From contig NZ_KI530723.1 in the NCBI RefSeq assembly GCF_000488215.1, forward strand, positions 96,000 to 159,999: a DNA stretch of 64,000 nucleotides, written 5' to 3'. Positions 29,629 to 39,254 of the stretch are shown here, one piece after another. A program made the position numbers and the translations under genes. Positions within the stretch are counted from its first letter, which is position 1, and each line of letters opens with the position of its first letter. Below the pieces are notes generated by a model that was given only the letters and a program-made list of their open reading frames with translations, did not search any database and was not told the DNA's origin. Source of the DNA: Acinetobacter nectaris CIP 110549 (GTDB lineage: Bacteria > Pseudomonadota > Gammaproteobacteria > Pseudomonadales > Moraxellaceae).

Positions 29629-30474
29629 TTAATCCGATAAGTAACTTACTTTCCAATCAATATCTTCCGCAATTAAATGTTGTAACACTATTTTGATTTG
29701 AGGTGTATACCCACCTGTAAAATAGCAGGTCATTTGTGGGCTTTTTGTTATTGGAACAACTTCATTTATTAAATGATGATGCGAAAGCACATGACTTAAT
29801 TGCCTTGCAACAGCTTGACCTGAGTCGACCAATTCAAACTGATTGGGAAAAACATACTCGATACTTGCTTTTAAAAAAGGATAATGGGTACAACCTAAAA
29901 CCAATTGATCTGCTTTTTTATCTACCGCAGGCTGTAGAATTTCTTTTAACAATCTATGCATTTTAGGACTGTTTTGCTGACCTGCTTCTACAAGTGGCAC
30001 TAGCTCTAAAGAAGTAATCGGTAAAACACTTACCCCCAAAGGTTCAGCAAAACGTAGCATCACATCTTTAATCAATTTGCCACGAAATGTTGCAGGTGTC
30101 GCAAGCACAGCCACGACTTTATTCTTCGTATTTAAAACAGCAGGTTTTAGGGCAGGAACTAAACCTATAATTGGAAAATCACTGCCATAGTATTCTCGTA
30201 AGTAATCTAAACTAAAGGCAGATGCGGTATTACATGCCACCACAACAGCTTTACATCCTTGTTGGTATAACCAATCTACTGCTTGTGCTGTTAAATGACG
30301 AATGTCATCATCTTCCCGTGCGCCATAGGGCACATGGGCAGTATCTGCAAGGTATTTTATATGTTCATGTGGCAAATGCTTTAAAATATCATTTGCAATA
30401 GACAGCCCACCTACCCCTGAATCAAACACACCTATCGGTGCATCAGCAGATGCCTTTTTTCGGTTCATTTGCAT
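29629..30474 (-). CDS. murI: Glutamate racemase
   Basis: Makes D-glutamate for peptidoglycan. 281 residues. The N-terminal IGVFDSGVGGLSIANDI contains the catalytic-site Asp-Ser, and the two catalytic Cys lie in VACNTASA and LGCTHYPFL. PYGARED and the VPLVEAG segment are also family-typical. The start is ATG 30474, or 30468 two codons in. The gene is followed closely by the DUF4062 gene and preceded by the DUF1285 gene, all on the minus strand. Confidence 0.96.
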   Translation of the reverse strand: MQMNRKKASADAPIGVFDSGVGGLSIANDILKHLPHEHIKYLADTAHVPYGAREDDDIRHLTAQAVDWLYQQGCKAVVVACNTASAFSLDYLREYYGSDFPIIGLVPALKPAVLNTKNKVVAVLATPATFRGKLIKDVMLRFAEPLGVSVLPITSLELVPLVEAGQQNSPKMHRLLKEILQPAVDKKADQLVLGCTHYPFLKASIEYVFPNQFELVDSGQAVARQLSHVLSHHHLINEVVPITKSPQMTCYFTGGYTPQIKIVLQHLIAEDIDWKVSYLSD

Positions 30475-30538
30475 ATGTAATGTGGCTCATTCATGGGATA
30501 TTTATTTTAAAAGTTCATTATCATGTAAATGTTAAACC

Positions 30539-31150
30539 TCAAGCCATTAAATGCAAGCGAAAATCTCCACTTTGCAGGATAAGCTCCGTCTGTCCTTGTT
30601 CGTTTTCTACTAACTCACCTGCATCAATCAGGTGGAAAAATGCAGACCGTTGGATTAGAGCATACAAGCCATATCGAATATAAATATATGGGCGTACTTC
30701 ACCTTCAAAATCCTTCATCACAATACTATTTTTTTCATTTAAAACAACAATATCATCATCTGTTGTATACGCATAAATCCATACGCTGTCATTCTCGACA
30801 ACTTGCTCAATGCGATTCACAAAAAGTGGTGCATCTTCAACTTGAATTTCTACTTTCTCAGCAGGTGTTTTAAGGTAATACTTATTTTCTTCCTTACATA
30901 AAATATGCGAAAACAACTGAATCATAGATGCTCGCTGAATTGGTACACCCTCATGCCACCATGTACCATTGGCACGAATACATAAATCCATTTTCCCACA
31001 ACTTTGGGGATTCCATTGATCAAGAGGTGGAATTTGTTTTTTTTGTGAGGTCTGCTCTGCTTTTACACTTTGTAAAATTGAATCTAAACTTTTATTGTTT
31101 AAATTTGACTGTTTTTTATACATACTGAGAGAAATATCACCTTTTCCCAT
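30539..31150 (-). CDS. DUF1285-family protein
   Basis: 203 residues from ATG 31150, chosen for the strong GGGGGAT ribosome site; a longer in-frame start at 31195 lacks one. The core IPPLDQWNPQSCGKMDLCIRANGTWWHEGVPIQRASMIQLFSHIL and the C-terminal YIRYGLYALIQRSAFFHLIDAGE are typical of DUF1285, a small cytoplasmic two-domain fold of unknown role found across proteobacteria. It is the upstream member of the DUF1285-murI-DUF4062 minus-strand run, divergent from the ETF dehydrogenase gene. Confidence 0.85.
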   Translation of the reverse strand: MGKGDISLSMYKKQSNLNNKSLDSILQSVKAEQTSQKKQIPPLDQWNPQSCGKMDLCIRANGTWWHEGVPIQRASMIQLFSHILCKEENKYYLKTPAEKVEIQVEDAPLFVNRIEQVVENDSVWIYAYTTDDDIVVLNEKNSIVMKDFEGEVRPYIYIRYGLYALIQRSAFFHLIDAGELVENEQGQTELILQSGDFRLHLMA

Positions 31151-31338
31151 CGCTTTTATCCCCCATTTGACAGAAAATACACACATATCAGCCAATAGGC
31201 TATTCTATACATCTAAATTGATTATATCTCAGGCATATCATTTCATATATGTCTTAGGTTTGTGTCTATAGAAAACACTCATGGCAGCACCACAATGTAC
31301 CGTTTGGTTGCCACCCTTTTCAATATGAGGAGTCCTAC

Positions 31339-33048
31339 ATGGAACACATCGAACGCGAATCGATGGAGTTTGACGTTGTTATTGTTGGTGCAGGGCCTGC
31401 TGGTCTTTCTGCTGCAATAAAAATTCGTCAGTTAGCAATTGAACATGACTTATCCGATTTAACCGTTTGTGTCGTAGAAAAGGGCTCCGAAGTCGGTGCA
31501 CATATTCTTTCTGGTGCTGTCCTTGAACCACGTGCATTAAATGAACTTTTTCCAAATTGGAAAGAGGAAGGTGCACCACTTAACGTACCTGTTACAGAAG
31601 ACAAAACTTTCTTCTTAATGTCGGATACAAAACATCAAGAAGCACCTCACTGGATGGTTCCAAAAACCATGCACAATGACGGAAACTATGTCGTTTCACT
31701 CGGTAATGTTGTTCGTTGGTTAGGTGAAAAGGCCGAAGAATTAGAAGTTGCGGTTTTTCCGGGGTTTGCTGCCTCTGAAATTTTGTATCATGAAAATGGC
31801 ACAGTAAAAGGCATTCAAACGGGTGACATGGGTGTAGGTAAAGATGGTGAACCGACAGCTCACTTTACGCCTGGTTATGAGCTGCATGCAAAATATACCA
31901 TTTTTGCAGAAGGCTGCCGTGGGCATCTTGGTAAACGTCTTATCGAAAACTTTAAACTAGACAAAGATGCAGATCCTCAACACTACGGCATTGGAATTAA
32001 AGAGCTTTGGGAAATTGACCCTGAAAAGCATAAAGAAGGTTTAGTTATGCATGGTGCAGGTTGGCCATTGTCTGAAACAGCATCTTCAGGCGGTTGGTGG
32101 TTATACCATGCAGAAAATAATCAAGTGACTTTAGGCATGATTATTGACCTTTCTTATACCAACCCAAATATGTATCCATTTATGGAAATGCAACGTTGGA
32201 AAACTCACCCTCTTATTAAACAATATTTAGAAGGTGGTAAACGTATTTCTTACGGCGCACGCGCAGTGGTTAAAGGCGGTTTTAATGCTTTACCAAAACT
32301 CACTTTCCCGGGTGGTTGCCTTATTGGTGATGATGCAGGCTTCCTAAACTTCGCCAAAATTAAAGGCTCTCATACCGCAATGAAATCTGGCATGCTGTGT
32401 GCAGAGGCGGTCTTTGAAGCGATTGCAAATGGTGTAGAAAAAGGCGGCGAAATTGGTATTGCACGCACGACAGAAGATGAAGATCACTTCATTACTGAAG
32501 TCACTGCATATACAGAAAAATATAACCAAAGCTGGTTAAAAGAGGAACTTTATAATTCTCGTAACTTTGGCCCTGCCATGCATAAGTTTGGTCAATGGTT
32601 TGGTGGCGCATTTAACTTTGTTGACCAAAACATCTTTAAAGTACCATTTACACTGCATGACACTGTTCCAGACTTTGCTGCCTTAAAAACAATAGATGCC
32701 GAGAACTTTAAGCCAAACTATCCAAAACCCGATGGTACGCTTACATTTGACCGTTTATCTTCTGTCTTTATTTCAAATACAGTACACGAAGAAAACCAAC
32801 CATCTCATTTGAAATTGACAGATGCGACTATTCCTGTAAATGTGAATTTGCCAAAATGGGATGAGCCAGCACAGCGTTATTGCCCTGCTGGGGTTTATGA
32901 AATTATTGAGGAAGACAACACCAAACGCTTCCAAATTAATGCTGCAAACTGCGTGCATTGCAAAACATGTGATATTAAAGATCCATCACAAAATATTACA
33001 TGGGTGACACCTGAAGGTGGCGGTGGTCCAAACTATCCAAATATGTAA
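31339..33048 (+). CDS. Electron-transfer flavoprotein-ubiquinone oxidoreductase
   Basis: Passes electrons from ETF (fatty-acid and amino-acid oxidation) to the quinone pool at the inner membrane. 569 residues, full length. FAD-binding VVIVGAGPAGLSAAIK near residues 12-27; FAEGCRGHLGKRLI; GDDAGFLNFAKIKGSHTAMKSG, family-specific; and C-terminal 4Fe-4S ligands in CPAGVYEI and CVHCKTCDIKDP. A good ribosome site AGGAG precedes the ATG. Monocistronic, with its own terminator. etfA/etfB are not in the window. Confidence 0.96.
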   Translation: MEHIERESMEFDVVIVGAGPAGLSAAIKIRQLAIEHDLSDLTVCVVEKGSEVGAHILSGAVLEPRALNELFPNWKEEGAPLNVPVTEDKTFFLMSDTKHQEAPHWMVPKTMHNDGNYVVSLGNVVRWLGEKAEELEVAVFPGFAASEILYHENGTVKGIQTGDMGVGKDGEPTAHFTPGYELHAKYTIFAEGCRGHLGKRLIENFKLDKDADPQHYGIGIKELWEIDPEKHKEGLVMHGAGWPLSETASSGGWWLYHAENNQVTLGMIIDLSYTNPNMYPFMEMQRWKTHPLIKQYLEGGKRISYGARAVVKGGFNALPKLTFPGGCLIGDDAGFLNFAKIKGSHTAMKSGMLCAEAVFEAIANGVEKGGEIGIARTTEDEDHFITEVTAYTEKYNQSWLKEELYNSRNFGPAMHKFGQWFGGAFNFVDQNIFKVPFTLHDTVPDFAALKTIDAENFKPNYPKPDGTLTFDRLSSVFISNTVHEENQPSHLKLTDATIPVNVNLPKWDEPAQRYCPAGVYEIIEEDNTKRFQINAANCVHCKTCDIKDPSQNITWVTPEGGGGPNYPNM

Positions 33049-33053
33049 TTAAG

Positions 33054-33087
33054 ATAAGCCTCTAACTTTTAGGGGCTTATTTTTTAT
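33054..33087 (+). terminator. Intrinsic terminator after the ETF-ubiquinone oxidoreductase gene
   Basis: ATAAGCCTCTAA (33054-33065) pairs with TTAGGGGCTTAT (33069-33080, one U-G) followed by TTTTTT. It partly overlaps the end of the convergent tusA gene. Confidence 0.92.
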
Positions 33088-33341
33088 CCTTTTTTTATGA
33101 GATAACGGTACTCTTTATGCCCCTTATCATCTAAATATTCTTCTTTTAATACTAACTCATGGTTCATGTGTACACAAAAACGAGGGATATCCCAAGACGT
33201 TGAAATATCTGTTGCAAACACCTCCACAACCTCACCTGACTGTATTTTACGTATCGCCTGACGTAGCTTCATAATCGGATCGGGGCAATACAAGCCTTTG
33301 GTATCTAATTGAACATGCACAGTCATTGACGAATCAGACAT
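33084..33341 (-). CDS. tusA: TusA-family sulfurtransferase
   Basis: Small sulfur carrier; in E. coli TusA relays sulfur from IscS for 2-thiouridine formation in tRNA. 85 residues from ATG 33341 (ribosome site AAAGAGAAAG). LDTKGLYCPDPIMKLRQAI carries the reactive Cys in the CPxP motif, and DIPRFCVHMNHELVLKEE with C-terminal YRYLIKKG matches TusA more than SirA-like homologues. A longer start at 33359 lacks a ribosome site. Convergent with the preceding gene. Confidence 0.93.
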   Translation of the reverse strand: MSDSSMTVHVQLDTKGLYCPDPIMKLRQAIRKIQSGEVVEVFATDISTSWDIPRFCVHMNHELVLKEEYLDDKGHKEYRYLIKKG

Positions 33342-33506
33342 AGCTTTCTCTTTACACATAAATAATCATCATTTTACCATAAACTCTATTCATGCATCAC
33401 ATTGAACAGGGCTAACAAGATTAAAAATGCCAAATAAGTCACATTTTATTAAGAATCTTAAGCTATAATTTGTTTTAAATATCAATGATCTGACATTTAA
33501 ACCTTC

Positions 33507-34286
33507 ATGCAACTTAATAAAAATTTCTTAACCTCTCAAACACTCGGTAAATATGATGCCGAAATTGATGCCTTAAAGAATATTGTCCACTATGGCATTG
33601 GACTCGACCGTACCGATGCTGCATTTGATCTAACGCTAGATAAATGGTTAGGAAAAATTCCCTATGGCTCAAATGCTAGTGAGTTTTCCACCCGAAAACG
33701 TTTAATTTTAATACAATTACGTTCAAACTTAATGCTCTCCATTGCCTCAATCTTTTCTTGTAGCCTTCTTACTCTCATTGTGGGAACCTTTACATTCTTT
33801 GCTGCTTGGTACTTTGCTTTTGCTTTATTACTATTTTTATATTTTACCTACAAAAATATTCAATCATTTAAACGATTCAAAGCGCTCTATCAAGCTATTA
33901 AGCCCTTACAACAAATTATTCCCGATATAGAAAAACCGCAAACCTGTATCAACGAAGCTGAAATAGCACAAACGTTTTCAAAAGACCGCTTAAAAAGCAG
34001 GTGTATAGGAATAGCCATCATGGCATTTACAGGCTATATGTGCCATTCAATCTACTATAGTACAAATAGTAAAATTCCCGTATTGGCACTTTTACTTCCA
34101 CTAGGTTTTATGTCCGGTCTAGGTACTTTTATTACAGGAATGAATAAACCTGAAATTTTTCATCGTCATGGCTATGCTCAAGCACGTTGGAGAGACCTTC
34201 CTCTTGTTATGAAAATTTGTATCGTAATAGGCAGTATTGCATCTATCTCTAGTTTCGCTTGGGCAAAAGGCTTACTCATTTTATAA
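33507..34286 (+). CDS. Uncharacterised multi-pass membrane protein
   Basis: 259 residues I do not recognise. An N-terminal soluble part of about 70 residues (charged, starting MQLNKNFLTSQTLGKYDAE) precedes about five hydrophobic helices, at roughly 77-98, 99-118, 172-190, 195-215 and 236-256. A cytoplasmic loop (119-170) contains several Lys/Arg. No family motif or signal peptide is seen. It lies alone between tusA (divergent) and the corC-lnt operon. Probably a real inner-membrane protein, given its length and composition. Confidence 0.6.
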   Translation: MQLNKNFLTSQTLGKYDAEIDALKNIVHYGIGLDRTDAAFDLTLDKWLGKIPYGSNASEFSTRKRLILIQLRSNLMLSIASIFSCSLLTLIVGTFTFFAAWYFAFALLLFLYFTYKNIQSFKRFKALYQAIKPLQQIIPDIEKPQTCINEAEIAQTFSKDRLKSRCIGIAIMAFTGYMCHSIYYSTNSKIPVLALLLPLGFMSGLGTFITGMNKPEIFHRHGYAQARWRDLPLVMKICIVIGSIASISSFAWAKGLLIL

Positions 34287-34447
34287 TAAATTCACAATTT
34301 CCACATTGTTCACACCTCCATATACTCAGCGTATTGTGATTTGTTATTTTTACATATTTGACATGGTTTTATTAATGCATGAACCCTTTTTCTTAGGTAT
34401 GATGACTCCTCTACTTTGATAACAAATACACCTATTTAGGAAGGATC

Positions 34448-35287
34448 ATGCAAGAGGAATCAGGCTCATCGTGGGGTATGCGCGGCTTAAGAAAATGGTT
34501 AGGCACCGCACCAGAAACCAGAGATGAGTTACTCAAACTTGTACAAGACTCTCGTCGTTTTTTAGAACCTGATACTGTTGCAATGCTTGAGGGCGTACTC
34601 GACCTCCCTGCAACAAAAATACGTGAGGTCATGACACCACGTACTGCAATGGTCAGCTTACAAGAGGATGATCAACTACTAGACATCCTCCATGTGCTTA
34701 TCGACTCTGCACACTCTCGTTTTCCAGTTTTCTCTGCCGACCAACCTGACACTGTGGTAGGTGTACTTCTTGCAAAAGATTTACTGCCATTTTTATCTGA
34801 ACCTACGGCAAAAGTAGATATTCGTGCACTGATGCGTCAGCCTCTATTTATTCCTGAAAGTGCACGCTCAGACCAACTATTGCGTATGCTTAAAAATACA
34901 CAAACGCATATTGCAATGGTCATTGATGAATATGGTGCAACTTCAGGACTTGTAACCCTTGAAGACATCTTAGAAGAGATTGTCGGTGAGATTGAAGATG
35001 AACATGATAAAGCAGATGAAGAAGGACAACTTATTCTTCCAGATGCAAAGCATGACACTGCACATGCTTGGATTGTACAAGCGCTCACACCTATAGAATA
35101 CTTTAATGAATTGTTAGACGCAGATTTTTCTGATGACGAGGTAGAAACTGTAGGTGGTTTACTTCTTCAAGAAATTGGCCTCGTAAATGATTTAAAAGGT
35201 CAAACTATAGAAATTAAAGATTGGAAATTTACCATTATTGAAGCAGATACACGAACCATTCAACTGATTCGGGCTGTTCGTCAATGA
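34448..35287 (+). CDS. corC: CorC-like transporter-associated CBS-domain protein
   Basis: 279-residue cytoplasmic protein with two CBS domains (about 63-185: VMTPRTAMVSLQ, SRFPVFSADQPDTVVGVLLAKDLL, PLFIPESARSDQLLRML, HIAMVIDEYGATSGLVTLEDILEEIVGEIEDEHD) and a C-terminal CorC_HlyC domain ending TIQLIRAVR. Relatives are linked to magnesium/cobalt efflux. It lacks the DUF21 membrane domain of full CNNM-type transporters. Its stop overlaps the lnt start by 4 bp (ATGA), a conserved pairing in gammaproteobacteria (ybeX-lnt). Confidence 0.93.
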   Translation: MQEESGSSWGMRGLRKWLGTAPETRDELLKLVQDSRRFLEPDTVAMLEGVLDLPATKIREVMTPRTAMVSLQEDDQLLDILHVLIDSAHSRFPVFSADQPDTVVGVLLAKDLLPFLSEPTAKVDIRALMRQPLFIPESARSDQLLRMLKNTQTHIAMVIDEYGATSGLVTLEDILEEIVGEIEDEHDKADEEGQLILPDAKHDTAHAWIVQALTPIEYFNELLDADFSDDEVETVGGLLLQEIGLVNDLKGQTIEIKDWKFTIIEADTRTIQLIRAVRQ

Positions 35288-36831
35288 GCCAAGTAACATC
35301 TACGGCTCATAAAAATTTCAAACTTCCTACCTTTGTGATCTGCATTATTGCTTTAATCTCAGGTGGGATTTTTAGTCTATCCTTAGCACCATATCACTAT
35401 TGGTGGATTGCTCTACTTTCACCTGCATTACTGTATGCATGTCTAATACAACGTAAGCCAAGACAAGCATTTCTTATTGGTTGGAGTTTCGGTTTTGGCT
35501 TATGGTTTACAGGCGCTTTTTGGCTATTTGCATCGATTCATAACTATGGAAATATAAGTACGCCCATTGGTGTACTTCTTATTGCTCTGCTCGCCATGAC
35601 AATGGGACTATTTAGTGCCGTTCAAACATGGACATATAAGCGATTTTTTCCTGAAACACCACTGATATTTGCTCCCATTTGGATTTTATTTGAATGGCTA
35701 AAAACATGGTTATTTACAGGGTTCCCATGGTTATTTGTTGGTTATGCATTTACAGGTGCTTTTTTAGATGACTATGCACCACTTTTTGGTGTTTTAAGTG
35801 TTTCTTTTGTTGCTGTACTCATTGCTGCAGCTTGTGTTGAGATTATACGTAAACGTATTTTTTGGGTTTTTCCAATTTTTACATTACTTATAGGCGCTTG
35901 GGGTGCATCTTATTTACAGTTTGTACAACCTAAAAATGAAAGACCGCTAAGTGTTTCACTAGTTCAAGGAAATATTCCTCAAGACTTAAAGTGGTTAAGT
36001 ACATACCAAGACCGTACCTTAGAAATCTATCAGAACCTAAGCGCAACTGAATGGGGACGCGACCTAATTGTATGGCCTGAGTCTGCAATACCTATGACAC
36101 AAACAGCCGTTGCGCCGTTTATAGAAGAGATTGCTCAAACAGCCAAAATTCATCATTCAGCTTGGCTGAGTGGTATTCCATACTACGATGAAAATGCATC
36201 TATACATGCAGGTAAAAGCATTTTTTATAACAGTTTAATGGCCTTAGGCGACCAAACATCAGGGTTATATGAAAAGCAACGCCTTGTTCCTTTTGGAGAA
36301 TATGTCCCATTTGCAGGACTGTTAAAATGGGTTTTACCTGCCCTCCAAGATGACATTACCGAAGGTAGTCTTTCAGCAGGGCCTTCTAGACAAAAAGCAT
36401 TAAATGTAAAACAACATGACTTAGGTACAGCAATTTGCTATGAAGTTGCTTACCCAAATCTTACCCGTACTAATGCACAGCATAGTGACTTTATGGTGAC
36501 GGTATCTAATGATGCTTGGTTCTCTGGTACAGCGGGCCCATGGCAACATTTGCAAATGGTTCAAATGAGAGCCAAAGAAAATGGTCGATGGTTTATCCGC
36601 GCAACCAATACAGGGGTAACTGCATTTATCAATGAAAAAGGACAAATCGTTTCACAAGCCCCGATTGATCGACCGTTTGTATTACGACATGACCTTCCTG
36701 CATTCTCAGGACAAACCCTATATAACCGTTTAGGTGATCTACCAATCCTTATTTTTTCAGTGCTTTTACTTGGTTTAGGTATTTATTATCGACCAAAGCA
36801 AATTGATGTATCGTTTAAATCACGGCGTTAA
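35284..36831 (+). CDS. lnt: Apolipoprotein N-acyltransferase
   Basis: Adds the third acyl chain to the N-terminal Cys of lipoproteins at the inner membrane. 515 residues: about six N-terminal helices, then a nitrilase-like periplasmic domain with the catalytic triad Glu266 (WPESAIPM), Lys331 (YEKQRLVPFGEYVPF) and Cys385 (TAICYEVAYPN), and a final helix near the C-terminus. The NDAWFSGTAGPWQHLQMVQMRAKENGR segment is typical. It overlaps corC by 4 bp and ends in a terminator. Its targets include LptE and the NodT-type channel in this window. Confidence 0.97.
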   Translation: MSQVTSTAHKNFKLPTFVICIIALISGGIFSLSLAPYHYWWIALLSPALLYACLIQRKPRQAFLIGWSFGFGLWFTGAFWLFASIHNYGNISTPIGVLLIALLAMTMGLFSAVQTWTYKRFFPETPLIFAPIWILFEWLKTWLFTGFPWLFVGYAFTGAFLDDYAPLFGVLSVSFVAVLIAAACVEIIRKRIFWVFPIFTLLIGAWGASYLQFVQPKNERPLSVSLVQGNIPQDLKWLSTYQDRTLEIYQNLSATEWGRDLIVWPESAIPMTQTAVAPFIEEIAQTAKIHHSAWLSGIPYYDENASIHAGKSIFYNSLMALGDQTSGLYEKQRLVPFGEYVPFAGLLKWVLPALQDDITEGSLSAGPSRQKALNVKQHDLGTAICYEVAYPNLTRTNAQHSDFMVTVSNDAWFSGTAGPWQHLQMVQMRAKENGRWFIRATNTGVTAFINEKGQIVSQAPIDRPFVLRHDLPAFSGQTLYNRLGDLPILIFSVLLLGLGIYYRPKQIDVSFKSRR

Positions 36832-36862
36832 AAAACAACCTCCATATGGAGGTTGTTTTTTT
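36831..36862 (+). terminator. Intrinsic terminator after lnt
   Basis: AAAAACAACCTCC (36831-36843) pairs perfectly with GGAGGTTGTTTTT (36848-36860) across ATAT, with further Ts. The first A belongs to the lnt stop codon. Confidence 0.95.
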
Positions 36863-36923
36863 ATATGAGATCTAAAATAGCATGCTAAAATCTTTCAAAA
36901 TATAGAAAACACGCTTAAGTCCT

Positions 36924-39146
36924 ATGGTATTAAACACAGTAACTTCTAGTCATCCACTTCGTATTCGTGTTGCTGTGCCATTGCCACTTCATGACTGCTT
37001 TGACTACTTAGTAACTGCTGAGCAATACACCAACCTTGAAATTGGTTCACGCGTGAAAGTACCTTTTGGTCGTCAGCAATGTATTGCCGTTGTTATGGAA
37101 AAGGTGCCACCCAATACTCCACAAGAAACCAAATTTAAGCTTAAACATATTTTAGAAGTCTTAGACCCTTCATCGCTAATCACTCAAAAAGTAATATCCT
37201 TATTAAAATGGTCAGCTCAATACTATCTGTTTCCGATTGGTGAGGTTGTACAAAGTGCCTTTCCTACACGTTTACGACAAGGCTACGCTTATGCACGAAC
37301 AGCGCCTGCTTGGAAAGTTATTGACTTTGATGCGAACGAGAAGCTTAAACGCTCAGAAAAACAGCGCACGGCATATACCCATTTACTTAGACAAATAGAA
37401 CCTTGCTTTGAAACAAGCCTTATTAATGAGGGTTTTTCGCTACCGACTCTTCGTGCTTTAGAAAAAAAGCAAATCATCCAAGAAACTGAAAAAAATATCG
37501 ACTTTTCTGCAAAGCCTATACAATTGGCACAAATCCCTTTAACGGCAAATGAAGACCAGAAAAATGCGATTGATCAAATCTTAGAAAAACAAGACACTTA
37601 TCAAGCCTTTTTACTCGATGGCATTACAGGCAGTGGAAAGACAGAAGTCTACTTGCAAGTCATGTATGACGTACTAAAACAAGGAAAACAAGTTCTTGTT
37701 TTAGTCCCTGAAATTGGACTGACCTCTCAAACAATTTCTCGCTTTAGAGCAAGGTTTGATTGTCATATCACCCTACTTCATTCAGGGCTAACAGATGTAC
37801 AGCGCTTACATGCATGGCAGCAAGCACAAACAGGACAAGCCTCAATTATTTTAGGCACACGCTCTGCCATTTATACACCATTACCGCATCTTGGTCTCAT
37901 TATTTTAGATGAAGAACATGACTTATCTTTTAAACAACAAGATGGCTTTCGCTACCATGCTAGAGACGTTGCTTTATATCGGGCTTATCTTGAAAAATGC
38001 CCAATTATCTTAGGCTCAGCAACCCCAAGCATAGACAGCTTTGCATTGGTTGAGCAAAAGAAAATTCAGCACCTCACTTTAAATACACGTACAGGCAATG
38101 CTGTCCTGCCCAAAATGCATCTGATCGACCTCAAAGTGAGTCCAAAAGTCCATGGGCTTAGTCAATATTTGATTGGCCACATCAAGCAACGCTTGCAACA
38201 ACAAGAACAAGTACTTATTTTTTTAAATAGACGTGGCTACGCACCTGTGCTGATGTGTGAGCACTGCGGATGGCAAGCCAACTGTCCAAATTGTGATGCA
38301 CACTTTACGCTACATACACAGCCTTACCAGCATTTACATTGCCATCACTGTGGGCTTATTCAAGTTTTACCCCCAAGCTGTCCCGAGTGTAAACAAGAAA
38401 CATTAAAGCCCATTGGCTTAGGCACAGTAAAAGTCGAAGATGGTCTTAAAGAACTATTTCCCGATACAGAAATTATTCGAGTAGACCGTGACAGTACAAG
38501 CCGCGTAGGCAGCCTCGAAAAAATATATGAAAAAATACACCAAAATAAACCACTGATTTTACTCGGCACACAGATGCTTGCTAAAGGGCATCATTTTCCT
38601 TATGTCACCTTAGTGGCTATTTTAGATATAGATGCAGGGTTGCTCAGTGTAGACTTTCGTGCACCCGAGCGAACGGCGCAAATGATTGTTCAGGTCTCAG
38701 GTCGTGCAGGTCGTGGAGAGAAAAAAGGAGAGGTTTTTTTACAAACACTTCGCCCCGACCATCCCACATTAAACACACTTATTTCTAAAGACTATCGTGT
38801 ATTTGCACAGCAAACATTAAAAGAACGCCAGACTGCATTACTGCCACCTTATCGCTACACTGTTTTAGTTCGTAGTGAGTCTAAAGACGAGCAGAAAAAC
38901 TTACAGTTCCTCACTGAAATTTCTAAAAATTTACAAGAAATATCGGCACAACACCTAGAAATATGGGGACCTATTCCCGCACCTATGCAACGCAAAGCAG
39001 GAAAATACCAAGCACATTTGGTCATTTTAGGAAAAGAACGCGCACATCTACATTATTACGTCAGACATTGGTGGTCATTTGTACTTTCTCAATGTCCTAC
39101 ACATATCAGACTTTCTATTGATGTAGACCCACAAGAGCTGAACTAA
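36924..39146 (+). CDS. priA: Primosomal protein N' (PriA helicase)
   Basis: Restarts collapsed replication forks by binding D-loops and loading DnaB. 740 residues: N-terminal 3' DNA-binding domain (VAVPLPLHDCFDYLV), helicase domain with Walker A GITGSGKTEVYLQV and DEEH box ILDEEHDLSFKQQ, and the inserted zinc-binding domain with Cys pairs CEHCG, CPNC, CHHCG and CPEC. Motif V/VI segments IGTQMLAKGHHFPYVTLVAI-like and QVSGRAGRGEKKGEV are present. Length matches E. coli PriA (732). Confidence 0.97.
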   Translation: MVLNTVTSSHPLRIRVAVPLPLHDCFDYLVTAEQYTNLEIGSRVKVPFGRQQCIAVVMEKVPPNTPQETKFKLKHILEVLDPSSLITQKVISLLKWSAQYYLFPIGEVVQSAFPTRLRQGYAYARTAPAWKVIDFDANEKLKRSEKQRTAYTHLLRQIEPCFETSLINEGFSLPTLRALEKKQIIQETEKNIDFSAKPIQLAQIPLTANEDQKNAIDQILEKQDTYQAFLLDGITGSGKTEVYLQVMYDVLKQGKQVLVLVPEIGLTSQTISRFRARFDCHITLLHSGLTDVQRLHAWQQAQTGQASIILGTRSAIYTPLPHLGLIILDEEHDLSFKQQDGFRYHARDVALYRAYLEKCPIILGSATPSIDSFALVEQKKIQHLTLNTRTGNAVLPKMHLIDLKVSPKVHGLSQYLIGHIKQRLQQQEQVLIFLNRRGYAPVLMCEHCGWQANCPNCDAHFTLHTQPYQHLHCHHCGLIQVLPPSCPECKQETLKPIGLGTVKVEDGLKELFPDTEIIRVDRDSTSRVGSLEKIYEKIHQNKPLILLGTQMLAKGHHFPYVTLVAILDIDAGLLSVDFRAPERTAQMIVQVSGRAGRGEKKGEVFLQTLRPDHPTLNTLISKDYRVFAQQTLKERQTALLPPYRYTVLVRSESKDEQKNLQFLTEISKNLQEISAQHLEIWGPIPAPMQRKAGKYQAHLVILGKERAHLHYYVRHWWSFVLSQCPTHIRLSIDVDPQELN

Positions 39147-39148
39147 GT

Positions 39149-39175
39149 AATAATTTGATACAGTTTCAAATTATT
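39149..39175. terminator. AT-rich hairpin after priA
   Basis: AATAATTTGA (39149-39158) pairs perfectly with TCAAATTATT (39166-39175) across 7 nt. The stem is AT-rich and lacks a T-run, so termination is uncertain. Confidence 0.3.
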
Positions 39176-39254
39176 GTGATCTTCACATGGCATAATTCAT
39201 TTTCAATTACATACTAACAAAGACCTTAGACGGTCTATGATTTAGGACACTTGC